From Cellulomonas carbonis (lineage in GTDB: Bacteria; Actinomycetota; Actinomycetes; Actinomycetales; Cellulomonadaceae): DNA of 64,000 nt. The first letter of the stretch is position 1, and each line of letters begins with the position of its first letter. The notes below the pieces were generated by a model. That model made no database searches and was not told where the DNA came from. It saw only the letters and a program-made list of their open reading frames with translations. Below are positions 40,402 through 50,321 of this stretch, piece after piece. The position numbers and the translations under genes are program-made. Where the stretch lies: the NCBI RefSeq assembly GCF_014636275.1, contig NZ_BMEB01000002.1, positions 496,001 to 560,000 of the forward strand. The letters are read 5' to 3'.

Positions 40402-43400
40402 GTGACAGCACAGCCGAACGCGTGGCTCGTGACCGCGGTCAGCGAGTTCGGCAAGGTGTGCCGGGCCAAGCTCGCCGGTCAGGGAGACCGTGAGGCGGCG
40501 ATCCGCGCCCCACTGGAAGGGCTGCTGCGCGCGGGGGGCGAAGCCCTCGGCGTCCCCGCCGAATTCCACGACGAGATCCGGGACACCGACCGGCAGGTTC
40601 GGCCCGACTACGGGGTCAGCGTCAAGGGCGCGATCACCGGATACATCGAGGTTAAGGCGCCCGGCAAGAGCATCGACCCCTCGTCATTCACCGGACACGA
40701 CCGGCGGCAGTGGGAGCGTCAGCGCGACCTGCCGAACCTCATCTACACGAACGGCACGGACTGGCGGCTGTACCGCGACGGGGAGCAGGTGGGGCAGCCG
40801 GTCTCCTTCACCGGCGCCCTGGAATCGGCAGGGTCGGCCTTGACCGCGCCGCCGGAGTTCGAGTCCCTCCTCACCAACTTCCTGCGCTGGAAGCCTGCGC
40901 CGATCACGAGCGTGGGCGCCCTTGTCCGCGCGGTGGCACCCCTCACTCGCCTGCTCCGCGGCGAGGTCCTCGACCAGCTCAACTTGGAGCGGCGTGCCGT
41001 CGCCCAGGGCGCTGAGGAGTATCTCCAGCCGTTCCTCGGGCTGGCCCGCGACTGGCGAACCCTCCTGTTCCCCCATGCCGAGGACGAGACGTTCGCGGAC
41101 GGGTACGCCCAGGCGGTGACCTTTGCCCTGCTGCTCGCCCGCACCGAGGGCATCGACGTCGCGGGCGAGCCCCTGCACGAGGTCGGCGTACGACTTGGCG
41201 ACGAGCACTCCCTGATGGGCCGAGCCCTTCAACTTCTGACCGACGCCGTCGCCAAGGACTTCAAGGTCACCCTTGACCTGCTCGTCCGGGTTGTCGGGGC
41301 GGTGGACTGGCCGCGAGTGCGGAAGGGCCGACGGGACACCTATCTGCACCTCTACGAGGACTTCCTGGAGCAGTACGACAACGACCTGCGCAAGCAGTCC
41401 GGCTCGTACTACACCCCGCGCGAGGTCGTCGAGCACATGGTGCGGCTGACCGAGGAAGCACTCGTGACGCGCCTGGGCCTTACCGACGGCTTCCGCGACC
41501 CCGACGTCTTGACCGTCGACCCCGCGATGGGAACCGGCACCTACCTGCACACCATCCTGGAGCGCGTCGCCGACCAGGTCGAGCAGACTGATGGACCGGG
41601 GGCAGTCGCCGGGGTCCTCGGGCAGGTCGCGGAGCGCCTCGTGGGCTTCGAAGTGCAGATGGGTCCCTACGCGGTGGCCGAGTTGCGCACGACCGACCTG
41701 CTGGCCGCCCACGGCGCCAGCGCCCCAGCAGGCGGCATGCACCTCTATGTCACCGACACCTTGGACGACCCTCACGCCGCGGAGGCCCAGATCGGGTCGG
41801 GCCTCCAGCTCATCGCCCAGTCCCGCAAGAAGGCGAACAAGGTCAAGGCCAAGGCCAACGTCACCGTGGTCATCGGGAACCCCCCATACAAGGAACTTGC
41901 AGTGGGGGACGGCGGCTGGGTCGAGTCCGGCAGCGCGGCGCACGGCAAGAGCGCCCGCGCGATCCTCGAGGACTTCTTCGAGCCAGGCACCGGCCGCTTC
42001 AAGGCCAAGCTGAAGAACTTGTACGTCTACTTCTGGCGGTGGGCGACCTGGAAGGTCTGGGAGTCGACCAAGCAGGACGTCGACGGGGACGCCGGCGTGG
42101 TGTGCTTCATCTCCACGTCTGGGTACCTCACCGGACCGGGGTTCGCCGGGATGCGCCGTTACCTCCGCTCGTACGCGAGCGAGGGCTGGATCATCGACCT
42201 CACCCCGGAAGGGCAGACACCAGACGTCCCGACCCGGATCTTCCCCGGGGTCCGTCAGCCGCTGGCCATCGGGCTGTTCATCCGGCGTCCCGATGCCGAG
42301 GGGGCGCAGCCCGCCACGATCCGGTACCGCTCGGTGACGGGCCGCCAGGCTGAGAAGTTCGCCGCCCTGGCCGGGATGACCCTCGACGACCCGGACTGGC
42401 AGGAGGTGCGGCCCGGGTGGACCGCGCCGCTCACGCCGGCCGCTGGTGGCGGGTGGGACGACTACCCGGCGGTTGTCGACGTCATGCCGTGGTACTCGCC
42501 CGGCGTGTTCCCGACGCGTCGATGGGTCTATGCCCCCAGCCGCGGGATCCTCGAGAAGCGCTGGCTGCGGATGCTGACCGAGGCCGACCCGGCGTTGAAG
42601 TCCGAACTGTTCAAGGAGGGTCGCGACGCCAACCTCGCCAAGGGCAAGGCGCCCCTTCCCGGGGTGGACACGCATCAGGCCACCGCAGTGCCCCTGTCCG
42701 TGGACAAGACCAGCCGTCCCGTGCCGGTCCGAGTCGGCTATCGAGCCCTTGACCGCCAGTGGGTGATTCCCGACCACCGCGTCATGGACATGCCGCGACG
42801 AGACCTCTGGGACGCGAGGATCCAGGGCCAGGTCTACGTTATTGAGCAGCACTCAGCCGACGTTCATGATGGGCCGGGCCTCGTCTTCTCGGCCCTCATC
42901 CCGGACTTCGATCACTTCAACCATCGCGGGGGGCGGGCCCTGCCGTTGCTGCATCCGGACGGCAGTCCCAACCTGGCGCCCGGACTCCTGGCTGCGCTGA
43001 GCACGTCCCTGGGCGCCCCGGTGACGCACCAGGACGTCCTCGCCTACACGGCTGGTCTCGTCGCGCACCCGCACTTCACCCGCACCTTCGCAGAGGAGCT
43101 CGCCACCCCGGGTATCCGCCTCGCGCTCACGGCCGATCCGAAACTGTGGTCGCTTGCCGTCGACCTAGGGCGAAACGTCCTATGGCTCCACACCTACGGA
43201 GAACGGTTCACGGGCCCAGGGCGGCCGGAGGGCGCGGTGCGGTTCCCGAAGGGTGACCCACGGCAGCCGCTGGCGGTCACACCGATCGCCGCCATGCCTG
43301 ACGTGATGACCTACGAGGTCTCGACGCGGACGCTCACCCTCGGGTCCGGAGCCGACGCGGGGGCCTTCGAGCCGGTCGAACCCGCCGTGTGGGAGTACGC

Positions 43401-43743
43401 CGTCGGCGGCAAGAACGTCCTCAAGTCCTGGTTCAACTACCGCAAGGCCGTCCCTGGTGGGAAGAAGACCTCGCCGCTCGACCTGATACACGTCGACGCG
43501 TGGGACCCCGACTGGACCACCGAACTGATCGACCTGCTTACGGTCCTGATCCGCCTCGTCGAACTTGAACCCGCCCAGGCGGACGTACTCGACGCCGTCC
43601 TCGCTGGGCCACTGCATACCCTCGACAGCCTGCGGGCAGTCGGCGTCCGCTGGCCGACCGCGCCCAGGGACCGCCGGCCCCGGCGCGGTCTAGGCAACTC
43701 GGACGGCTCGGACGACGGGATAGAGGCGGCCCTTCGACTGTGA
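40402..43743 (+). CDS. Single-chain restriction-modification enzyme (type IIG/ISP-like N6-adenine MTase)
   Basis: The protein has 1113 residues. An N-terminal nuclease domain of the PD-(D/E)xK type has Pro68-Asp69 and, 14 residues on, Glu83-Val-Lys85 (VRPDY...IEVKAPG). A gamma-type N6-adenine methyltransferase follows, with helical clamp YYTPREVVEHM, SAM-binding motif I DPAMGTG (residues 373-379) and catalytic motif IV NPPY (493-496). The C-terminal half (about 650-1080) resembles the specificity domain of type ISP enzymes such as LlaBIII. Those also have an SF2 helicase between nuclease and MTase; here no helicase P-loop is seen, so the chain is closer to type IIG. It should both methylate and cut at one asymmetric site. 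GTG 40402 is preceded by AGGGGG. Confidence 0.85.
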   Translation: MTAQPNAWLVTAVSEFGKVCRAKLAGQGDREAAIRAPLEGLLRAGGEALGVPAEFHDEIRDTDRQVRPDYGVSVKGAITGYIEVKAPGKSIDPSSFTGHDRRQWERQRDLPNLIYTNGTDWRLYRDGEQVGQPVSFTGALESAGSALTAPPEFESLLTNFLRWKPAPITSVGALVRAVAPLTRLLRGEVLDQLNLERRAVAQGAEEYLQPFLGLARDWRTLLFPHAEDETFADGYAQAVTFALLLARTEGIDVAGEPLHEVGVRLGDEHSLMGRALQLLTDAVAKDFKVTLDLLVRVVGAVDWPRVRKGRRDTYLHLYEDFLEQYDNDLRKQSGSYYTPREVVEHMVRLTEEALVTRLGLTDGFRDPDVLTVDPAMGTGTYLHTILERVADQVEQTDGPGAVAGVLGQVAERLVGFEVQMGPYAVAELRTTDLLAAHGASAPAGGMHLYVTDTLDDPHAAEAQIGSGLQLIAQSRKKANKVKAKANVTVVIGNPPYKELAVGDGGWVESGSAAHGKSARAILEDFFEPGTGRFKAKLKNLYVYFWRWATWKVWESTKQDVDGDAGVVCFISTSGYLTGPGFAGMRRYLRSYASEGWIIDLTPEGQTPDVPTRIFPGVRQPLAIGLFIRRPDAEGAQPATIRYRSVTGRQAEKFAALAGMTLDDPDWQEVRPGWTAPLTPAAGGGWDDYPAVVDVMPWYSPGVFPTRRWVYAPSRGILEKRWLRMLTEADPALKSELFKEGRDANLAKGKAPLPGVDTHQATAVPLSVDKTSRPVPVRVGYRALDRQWVIPDHRVMDMPRRDLWDARIQGQVYVIEQHSADVHDGPGLVFSALIPDFDHFNHRGGRALPLLHPDGSPNLAPGLLAALSTSLGAPVTHQDVLAYTAGLVAHPHFTRTFAEELATPGIRLALTADPKLWSLAVDLGRNVLWLHTYGERFTGPGRPEGAVRFPKGDPRQPLAVTPIAAMPDVMTYEVSTRTLTLGSGADAGAFEPVEPAVWEYAVGGKNVLKSWFNYRKAVPGGKKTSPLDLIHVDAWDPDWTTELIDLLTVLIRLVELEPAQADVLDAVLAGPLHTLDSLRAVGVRWPTAPRDRRPRRGLGNSDGSDDGIEAALRL

Positions 43744-43932
43744 CGACTGCGTGCACACGTCCTTCGGCGGCTCAGGTGTGGGCGCAGGCAGCCGATGTAG
43801 GCGAAGAGGGCACCGGCTGCTTCGTGAAGGGCGTCACTAACCCTGTGCAGCTCAACTCGGCATGTGGCAGACTCGGACTCCGGGCTCTCGCGGAACTGTG
43901 AGGGCCTTCGGCGTGGATAGGAGCAGTCCCGG

Positions 43933-44223
43933 GTGGACGACTTCAAGGTGATCATCGACTCTCTCGGCAACTACACGCTGGGCGCTCTGATGAGCGCGGA
44001 CGTTGAGTTGGTCCGTGTCTGGTCGGACGAGGTCGACCGCAGCGCCCACATGGAGATCTGCCTGCGTGACGACGACTGGGACTCCAGGGCCAAGGCGATC
44101 AAGGCCATGGCTGAGGTGCGCGAAATCTTCATCGACGACTTGGCCCTCGACTACGTCTTCGGCGCGTCGTGCGCAGGGTCCGGCCAGACCGCTGACTCGC
44201 GGTCCGCCGTCTTCGCTGCCTGA
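43933..44223 (+). CDS. Small protein of unknown function, paired with HEPN-like gene
   Basis: I recognise no family. The 96-residue protein is acidic in the first 75 residues (VIIDSLGNYTLGALMSADVE; later DDDWDSRAKAIKAMAEVREI, then FIDDLALDYVFG) and ends in a low-complexity tail. The composition suits a beta-rich small fold with a central helix. The start is GTG 43933 with AGGAG (43919) about ten bases upstream. It lies 189 bases after the restriction enzyme and 32 bases before the HEPN-like gene. With the latter it may form a toxin-antitoxin or defense pair. Confidence 0.6.
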   Translation: MDDFKVIIDSLGNYTLGALMSADVELVRVWSDEVDRSAHMEICLRDDDWDSRAKAIKAMAEVREIFIDDLALDYVFGASCAGSGQTADSRSAVFAA

Positions 44224-44255
44224 GCACTGCCGGCTTGATGGGGGCTCGCGGCGCT

Positions 44256-44699
44256 ATGAGCGCCGACGACCATGCCACGAGGGCGCACCGGCACCGCAAA
44301 GTTGGCGACGCTCTTGCCGCCGCTGGAGACGAGTGGGCGTTCGTCTGCTTCTTCTACAGCGCCTACCACCTCGTGAAGGCGGCGCTGCTGCTCGACCCGG
44401 TGTTCGACGATCCCGATCGGCTGGGCAAGTCGCCAGTCCCCCTGACCGCGGACGACCGGCACGTGTCGAGACACAAGGGCAGGCGTCGCCCGGGCGCACC
44501 AGTCGACTGGGGGGTGAATGACCTCGTGGGCACGATCTACCGGTTCATCCGCGACGACTACGAGATGCTTCACCAGCTGAGCATCGAGGTTCGGTACGGG
44601 CAGGGCCGGGCGCTCCCGGAACTTGAGGTGGCGGGGCAGGCGCTCAAGCGCATCGAGGACCGATTCGCGGCCGGCTCGCTCAAGGTCACCAACTTCTAG
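44256..44699 (+). CDS. HEPN-like helical protein
   Basis: The protein has 147 residues and a five-helix character. The first helices (HRKVGDALAAAGDEWAFVCF, FYSAYHLVKAALLL) match the HEPN fold opening. The final part contains RDDYEMLHQLSIEVRYGQG, which fits the R-x(4-6)-H motif (Arg, six residues, His) of HEPN endoribonucleases. HEPN proteins are common RNA-cutting toxins or effectors in defense and toxin-antitoxin loci, often with a partner gene. Alternative starts at 44238 (ATG) or 44235 (TTG) would add a few residues; none has a clear ribosome-binding site. The assignment is by pattern only. Confidence 0.55.
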   Translation: MSADDHATRAHRHRKVGDALAAAGDEWAFVCFFYSAYHLVKAALLLDPVFDDPDRLGKSPVPLTADDRHVSRHKGRRRPGAPVDWGVNDLVGTIYRFIRDDYEMLHQLSIEVRYGQGRALPELEVAGQALKRIEDRFAAGSLKVTNF

Positions 44700-45056
44700 C
44701 GCCCGGCAACCCGGGGGATGGCCGGGCTCGCTGCCTCCACGCGAGCGGCCCGCACCACGCGCCAGCGCTGATAACCCGGGCCTCCGAAGCCGGCCTGCGC
44801 TCCAACTGCTCATCGAGATGGAGCGCGCCAGGCGCGACTCCTCGAGGCCATCGGCCGCCCCGCTCCGAGCATCGATGAGTGCGCTCCCGCGCCCCGCCCA
44901 GGCCGCTGGGGCATTTCGGCGAAGATCCAGTCCTGCATCAGGCTCAAGAAGCGGGCGGCAGCCGGAGAGCACGCGCGGCACTCTCATCCAAGAGGGCGCC
45001 CGCGGGTAGTGCCGCTGGAGTGTCGGCCAGGCGGCACTGCCCGTGGCGCGTACCCG
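44700..45056. other. Element spacer with no recognised gene
   Basis: Between the HEPN-like gene and the minus-strand 62-residue gene, 357 bases show no reading frame with protein-like composition or a good ribosome-binding site. The translated stretches are Arg/Ser/Pro-rich shadows. It could be a decayed gene or transfer/attachment DNA. Confidence 0.5.
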
Positions 45057-45245
45057 TCAGACCACCGCCGCGCGTCCCGGCTTGCGGACCCGAACGATCT
45101 CCCAGGTTTGCGCGAGGGCCAGCGCCGCCTCCGCGCTGTGCTTGGGGACCTCACTCCCGCGGTTCATTGCTGTCGCCGCGTCCCGGGCGAGCTCCTGGAT
45201 GCTGTCGAGGAGCGCCTGCTCAACCTCGTCGCGTCCGGCCATCAT
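45057..45245 (-). CDS. Small protein of unknown function near attR
   Basis: The protein has 62 residues: an acidic amphipathic helix (GRDEVEQALLDSIQELARDA), an Ala-rich region (AEAALALAQTWEIVRV) and a basic tail. I recognise no named domain; small proteins with AEAALALAQ-like segments recur in actinobacterial integrative elements. ATG 45245 is preceded at ideal distance by GGAGGT, the best ribosome-binding site of the element, and a second ATG follows directly. The extra upstream in-frame codons to 45605 have no such site and a shadow-like composition. Confidence 0.7.
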   Translation of the reverse strand: MMAGRDEVEQALLDSIQELARDAATAMNRGSEVPKHSAEAALALAQTWEIVRVRKPGRAAVV

Positions 45246-45721
45246 GTACCTCCGTTGTCGCCGGCCGTGTGCCGGCCTCGCGGTCGAGACTAAGCGCGAC
45301 GTCCGACAAGGAGTCGACGGTAACGCGCGGTCCGCAGCTGGCCCGGCCGCGGGTGTCTTGCTGGGGCTGTCCGTCGGGTTGGTCGTTGGGAAGTCCTGTC
45401 GCGTCAACCCAGGTGATAAGCGGCCCGTCGCGCGCACGGGCGGCGTGGTTTCCGGGCACGGTCCTTCGGCCGGGACCACGGGTCGGCTGCCGCTCAGGAC
45501 ACACACTCGCTTGATGACGCCGCCGTGCGGGTGATGGCGCGACGACGGTGCTCCGCTGCCACAGCGACGCGAACGCGTGGGCCTGACCCACCACTTACTC
45601 ATCAAAAACGATGAGAACCGTCGCGATACAACGAGCGTCGAGGTGCGCGCCCAAGCCCGCCGGGCCTGGATGAACAGCGAGAACGCAATCCATCGAGAAC
45701 TGACGCGATGGTCAACCCTGT
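45246..45721. other. Element right end, no gene seen
   Basis: These 476 bases hold no convincing gene. A short hairpin CTCATC-AAAAAC-GATGAG lies at 45598-45615, about 110 bases inside attR, where integrase arm sites or a promoter for the 62-residue gene could lie. Confidence 0.5.
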
Positions 45722-45760
45722 ATCAGAAGGTTGGGGGTTCGAGTCCCTCCGGGCGCACAG
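45722..45760 (+). repeat. attR: 39-bp direct repeat of tRNA-Arg 3' end
   Basis: Identical to 36859-36897. It is the displaced copy of the tRNA 3' end and is not a tRNA gene, since the 5' half is missing. Confidence 0.95.
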
Positions 45761-45762
45761 AT

Positions 45763-45794
45763 CGAAGGCCCCTCACCTCGGTGAGGGGCCTTCG
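45763..45794. terminator. Hairpin terminator outside attR
   Basis: CGAAGGCCCCTCACC at 45763-45777 pairs with its complement at 45780-45794. It was probably the terminator of tRNA-Arg before the element inserted. Confidence 0.75.
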
Positions 45795-45963
45795 TCGTCC
45801 CGGGCGTGAGGTGGGTCGGCGGCGTCAGCGGTCCAGCTGTCCGCGGGTCGCGCCGGCCGGGTGCTCGGCGTTGTGGACGTTGACGTAGTGCCGCCGCCGA
45901 CCGGCCGCGGGTTACCCTGCTCGGGCGTCGCCCCGTCCGGACACCGTCGTCCCGAGGATCCCC

Positions 45964-47286
45964 ATGTCCGCCAGCCCGTGGGTCGCGTGGCCGTCCGGAG
46001 CGGACCCGGCCACGTTGGGCGCTCGCGTGCGTGCGGCCCACGACGCGTTCCTCGCCGGCGGTGCGCCCGAGGCCGTCCGACCCGTCGTCCTGGACTCGTG
46101 GCGCCGCAGCCGGCGCAGCGGGGTCGACCCGGAGCGCCCGGCCGTCGTCGTCGACCTGCCCGACGACGAGCTCGCGCGCCGCCGCCGCGACCACCCGCTC
46201 GCGCCGCTGCTGCCGATCGTGCGGCGCCTCCTGGTGGAGGACGCAGAGTCCGAGGGGCTCGTCGTCGCGCTCGGCGACGCGGACGGGCGCCTGCTCTGGG
46301 TCGAGGGGGACCGCACGGTGCGGACCGCGCTCGGCCGGGCGGGCTTCGTCGAGGGGGCGACGTGGCACGAGTCCGTCGCCGGGACCAGCGCGCCGGGGAT
46401 CGCCCTCGCGACCGACCACGAGGTGCAGGTCTACGCCGCCGAGCACTTCGCGTGCGCGATCCAGCCGTGGAGCTGCTCTGCCGCACCGGTGCACGCGCCC
46501 GACGGTCGCGTGCTCGGGGTCCTCGACCTGACGGGTCGCGACGGTGCGGCGTCGCCGCTCGCGCTGAGCCTCGTGCGGTCGGCGGTCGCGGCGATGGAGT
46601 CCGAGCTCGCGGCCCGCGCGTTGCGTGACCTCGTCGCGGCCGGGCCGGGCGCGCCGCGTGGGTCGGCTGCCACGGCCGTCCGGTCGCCGTCGGACGCCCC
46701 GGCCCGGCTCGACGTGCTGGGCCGGGCGGGTGGGTCGTTGCGACGGGCCGACGACGACGCCGTCGGGCTCGGACTGCGCCACAGCGAGCTCCTGCTGCTG
46801 CTCGCGACGCAGCCCGACGGGTGGAGCGCCGACGGGCTCGCGCTCGCGCTGCACCCGACGGGCCTGTCCGACGTGACGGTCCGCGCCGAGGTCTCCCGCC
46901 TGCGGCGCGTCGTCGGCGACCTGCTCGGCGGCTCACGGCCGTACCGGCTCGCCGCACCGCTGGTCACCGACCTCGTCGACGTGCGGGCGCTGCTCGACGC
47001 GGGCGACGTCGCGGGAGCGGTCCGCTCGTACCCGGGTCCGGTGCTGCCGCGCTCGCAGGCGCCGGGCGTCGTCGCACTCCGCGACGAGCTCGACGCCGAG
47101 CTGCGCGCCGCGGTTGAGCACACCGACGACGTCGAGGCCGTCCTCGCGTGGACGCTCCACCCGAGCGGCGCCGACGACTGGGCCGCGTGGCGGCGGCTCA
47201 CCGGGATCCTGCCCGCGGGGTCGCCCGCCGCGGCCCGGGCCCGCGCCCGCCTGCTGCTCCTGGACCGACGGCTCGGCACCGCCTGA
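45964..47286 (+). CDS. GAF-domain HTH transcriptional regulator (AcoR-like) of aldehyde dehydrogenase
   Basis: The protein has 440 residues. The first half is the AcoR-type sensor region (ARVRAAHDAFLAGGAPEAVR, then PVVLDSWRRSRRSGVDPERP) followed by a GAF domain (residues about 70-205: LVVALGDADGRLLWVEGDRT, GTSAPGIALATDHEVQVYAA). The second half carries a winged-helix-like DNA-binding segment (ALHPTGLSDVTVRAEVSRLR, then RVVGDLL). There is no sigma-54 AAA+ domain, unlike proteobacterial AcoR. It is followed on the same strand by aldehyde dehydrogenase and DUF779, the usual partners of this regulator in actinobacteria, so it probably senses an aldehyde or ketone and controls them. The start is ATG 45964. 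Confidence 0.8.
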   Translation: MSASPWVAWPSGADPATLGARVRAAHDAFLAGGAPEAVRPVVLDSWRRSRRSGVDPERPAVVVDLPDDELARRRRDHPLAPLLPIVRRLLVEDAESEGLVVALGDADGRLLWVEGDRTVRTALGRAGFVEGATWHESVAGTSAPGIALATDHEVQVYAAEHFACAIQPWSCSAAPVHAPDGRVLGVLDLTGRDGAASPLALSLVRSAVAAMESELAARALRDLVAAGPGAPRGSAATAVRSPSDAPARLDVLGRAGGSLRRADDDAVGLGLRHSELLLLLATQPDGWSADGLALALHPTGLSDVTVRAEVSRLRRVVGDLLGGSRPYRLAAPLVTDLVDVRALLDAGDVAGAVRSYPGPVLPRSQAPGVVALRDELDAELRAAVEHTDDVEAVLAWTLHPSGADDWAAWRRLTGILPAGSPAAARARARLLLLDRRLGTA

Positions 47287-47400
47287 CCCGTGGCGTCGTC
47301 GTCGGCGGGTGTGCGGAGTGTGACGGTCGGATGGCGACCGGCGGGCTCCGCACAGCGGCCGGCCGGCCGCCCGGTGCCGGCCCGGCCACCCGGCCGCCCG

Positions 47401-47453
47401 GTGCAACGGTCGTGCAACCCCCGCGTGCCTAGCGTCGGGAGCGCGTCGCAACG
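47401..47453. promoter_or_regulatory. Direct repeats upstream of aldehyde dehydrogenase
   Basis: GTGCAAC occurs at 47401-47407 and 47412-47418 (11 bp apart) and GCAACGGT at 47403-47410 and 47446-47453. They lie in the 226-base gap before the dehydrogenase and are candidate sites for the GAF-type regulator. Confidence 0.4.
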
Positions 47454-47512
47454 GTGCGGCGCGCGGGACGCGCCGTCCGCGGCGCCCCGCCCCTCGGTTC
47501 GGAGGTCCGTCC

Positions 47513-49036
<1,524 letters not shown>

Positions 49037-49148
49037 CCGGACCGCTGGGGGAGACGGCCGGCCGGTCCAGGGGGCACCGGCCGGCCGCGCACCCGGGAGA
49101 GCAGGTACGGGTGGGGGAGCGGGTACGACCAGCTCGAGGAGGAGCCGC

Positions 49149-49589
49149 ATGACCGAGGACGTCCAGCGGGTCGACCTGACGCCCGCCGCGGCGGCGCTGC
49201 TCACGCGGCTGCGCGCGCGGCACGGCGACCTGATGTTCCACCAGTCCGGGGGGTGCTGCGACGGCTCGTCGCCGATGTGCTACCCCGACGGCGACTTCCT
49301 CACCGGGGACGCCGACGTCCACCTCGGCGACCTCACGGTCCGGCCCGACGGCGGTGCGGGCGACGGCGACGGCGACGAGGACGCCGGCGACGGCGTGTTC
49401 ACCGTCCCGGTCTGGATGAGCCGCGCCCAGTTCGAGTACTGGAAGCACACGCACCTGACCATCGACGTCGTCGAGGGACGCGGTGCCGGGTTCTCGGTCG
49501 AGGCGCCCGAGGGCGTGCGGTTCCTCATCCGCTCGCGCCTGCTCACCGACGCGGAGTCCGAGCAGCTCCTCGCCCGCGGCGAGCGCTGA
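49149..49589 (+). CDS. DUF779 protein
   Basis: The protein has 146 residues. The family signature HQSGGCCDGSSPMCYPDGDF (partly) has three cysteines and one histidine that could bind metal. The C-terminus (SVEAPEGVRFLIRSRLLTDA) is conserved as well. An Asp/Gly-rich insert (residues about 70-85) is unusual and low in complexity. DUF779 genes nearly always sit beside AldB/ExaC-type dehydrogenases; the molecular role is unknown. ATG 49149 has GAGGAGGAG upstream. It lies 112 bases after the dehydrogenase and converges with kdpE. Confidence 0.92.
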   Translation: MTEDVQRVDLTPAAAALLTRLRARHGDLMFHQSGGCCDGSSPMCYPDGDFLTGDADVHLGDLTVRPDGGAGDGDGDEDAGDGVFTVPVWMSRAQFEYWKHTHLTIDVVEGRGAGFSVEAPEGVRFLIRSRLLTDAESEQLLARGER

Positions 49590-49646
49590 CGCCGTCGCGC
49601 CGGCGGCAGGGACCGGCGCCGGGCGCCACCGACGGACCTCAGGCGG

Positions 49647-50321
49647 TCACACGACGAAGCGGTAGCCGACGCCGGGCTCGGTGAGGATGTGGCGCGGCGA
49701 CGACGCGTCGTCCTCGAGCTTGCGGCGCAGCTGGCCGACGTAGACGCGCAGGTAGTTGGTCTCCCGTGCGTACTGCGGCCCCCACACCTCGCGCAGCAGG
49801 TCCCGCTGCGTCACGAGGTCGCCGGGGGAGCGGAGCAGCACCTCCAGGACGTTCCACTCCGTCGGCGTCAGGTGCACGGTCGCCCCGTGCCGCTCGACGC
49901 GGCGCGCCTGGCGGTCGACGACGAGCCCACCGGTGCTGACGACGGCGAGCCGGTCGGACGGCTGCGCGCGGCGCAGGGCGGCGCGCAGGCGCGCGAGGAG
50001 CTCCTCGATGCCGAACGGCTTGGTGACGTAGTCGTCGGCGCCCGCGTCGAGCGCCAGGACCTTGTCGTCCTGCGTCGTGCGTGCCGACAGCACGATCACC
50101 GGGACCTCGGAGGCGTCCCGCAGTGCGCGGACCACCTCGACGCCGTCGACGTCGGGCAGGCCCAGGTCGACGATCGCGACACCGGGCGGGTCGGCGGACG
50201 CACGGGCGATCGCCTCCGCGCCCGTCGCGGCGACGTGGACCTCGTACCCGTGCGCGCCGAGGCTCACGCGGAGCGTCCGCGCGAGCGCGGCGTCGTCCTC
50301 GACGAGCAGGAGCGTGGTCAC
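49647..50321 (-). CDS. kdpE: KdpE-type response regulator
   Basis: The protein has 224 residues. The receiver domain has acidic pocket VEDD, phospho-acceptor Asp in AIVDLGLPDVDG and Lys in YVTKPFG. An OmpR/PhoB winged helix follows, with LTPTEWNVLEVLL and YLRVYVGQLRRKLEDD. The overall match to KdpE is close (DDYVTKPFGIEELLARLRAA; VTQRDLLREVWGPQ). It would activate genes on phosphorylation by the adjacent sensor. GTG 50321 overlaps the kinase stop by four bases (GTGA). The divergent gene is a TrkH transporter, with no kdpFABC in the window, so the target is probably trkH. Confidence 0.93.
   Translation of the reverse strand: MTTLLLVEDDAALARTLRVSLGAHGYEVHVAATGAEAIARASADPPGVAIVDLGLPDVDGVEVVRALRDASEVPVIVLSARTTQDDKVLALDAGADDYVTKPFGIEELLARLRAALRRAQPSDRLAVVSTGGLVVDRQARRVERHGATVHLTPTEWNVLEVLLRSPGDLVTQRDLLREVWGPQYARETNYLRVYVGQLRRKLEDDASSPRHILTEPGVGYRFVV

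Larger units (their letters stand above)
36859..45760. mobile_element. Integrative element in tRNA-Arg, about 8.9 kb
   Basis: A tyrosine integrase gene lies beside the tRNA-Arg 3' end. The last 36 tRNA bases plus three (39 bp, perfect) are repeated 8863 bases away at 45722-45760, which marks attL and attR. Inside are an XRE regulator, an excisionase-type HTH protein, a Rep-like protein, a single-chain restriction-modification enzyme, a small unknown protein, a HEPN-like protein and a 62-residue ORF. Intergenic spaces are larger than in the surrounding genome and base composition within the genes looks slightly more mixed. No relaxase or conjugation gene is present, so it is probably mobilisable or a satellite/defense island. 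Confidence 0.9.

Noticed and set aside
44700..45056. Possible genes in the spacer after the HEPN-like gene
   Set aside because: Frames are Arg/Ser/Pro-rich and lack ribosome-binding sites.
45722..45794. A second tRNA-Arg
   Set aside because: Only the 3' half of a tRNA is present; it is the attR copy followed by the old terminator.
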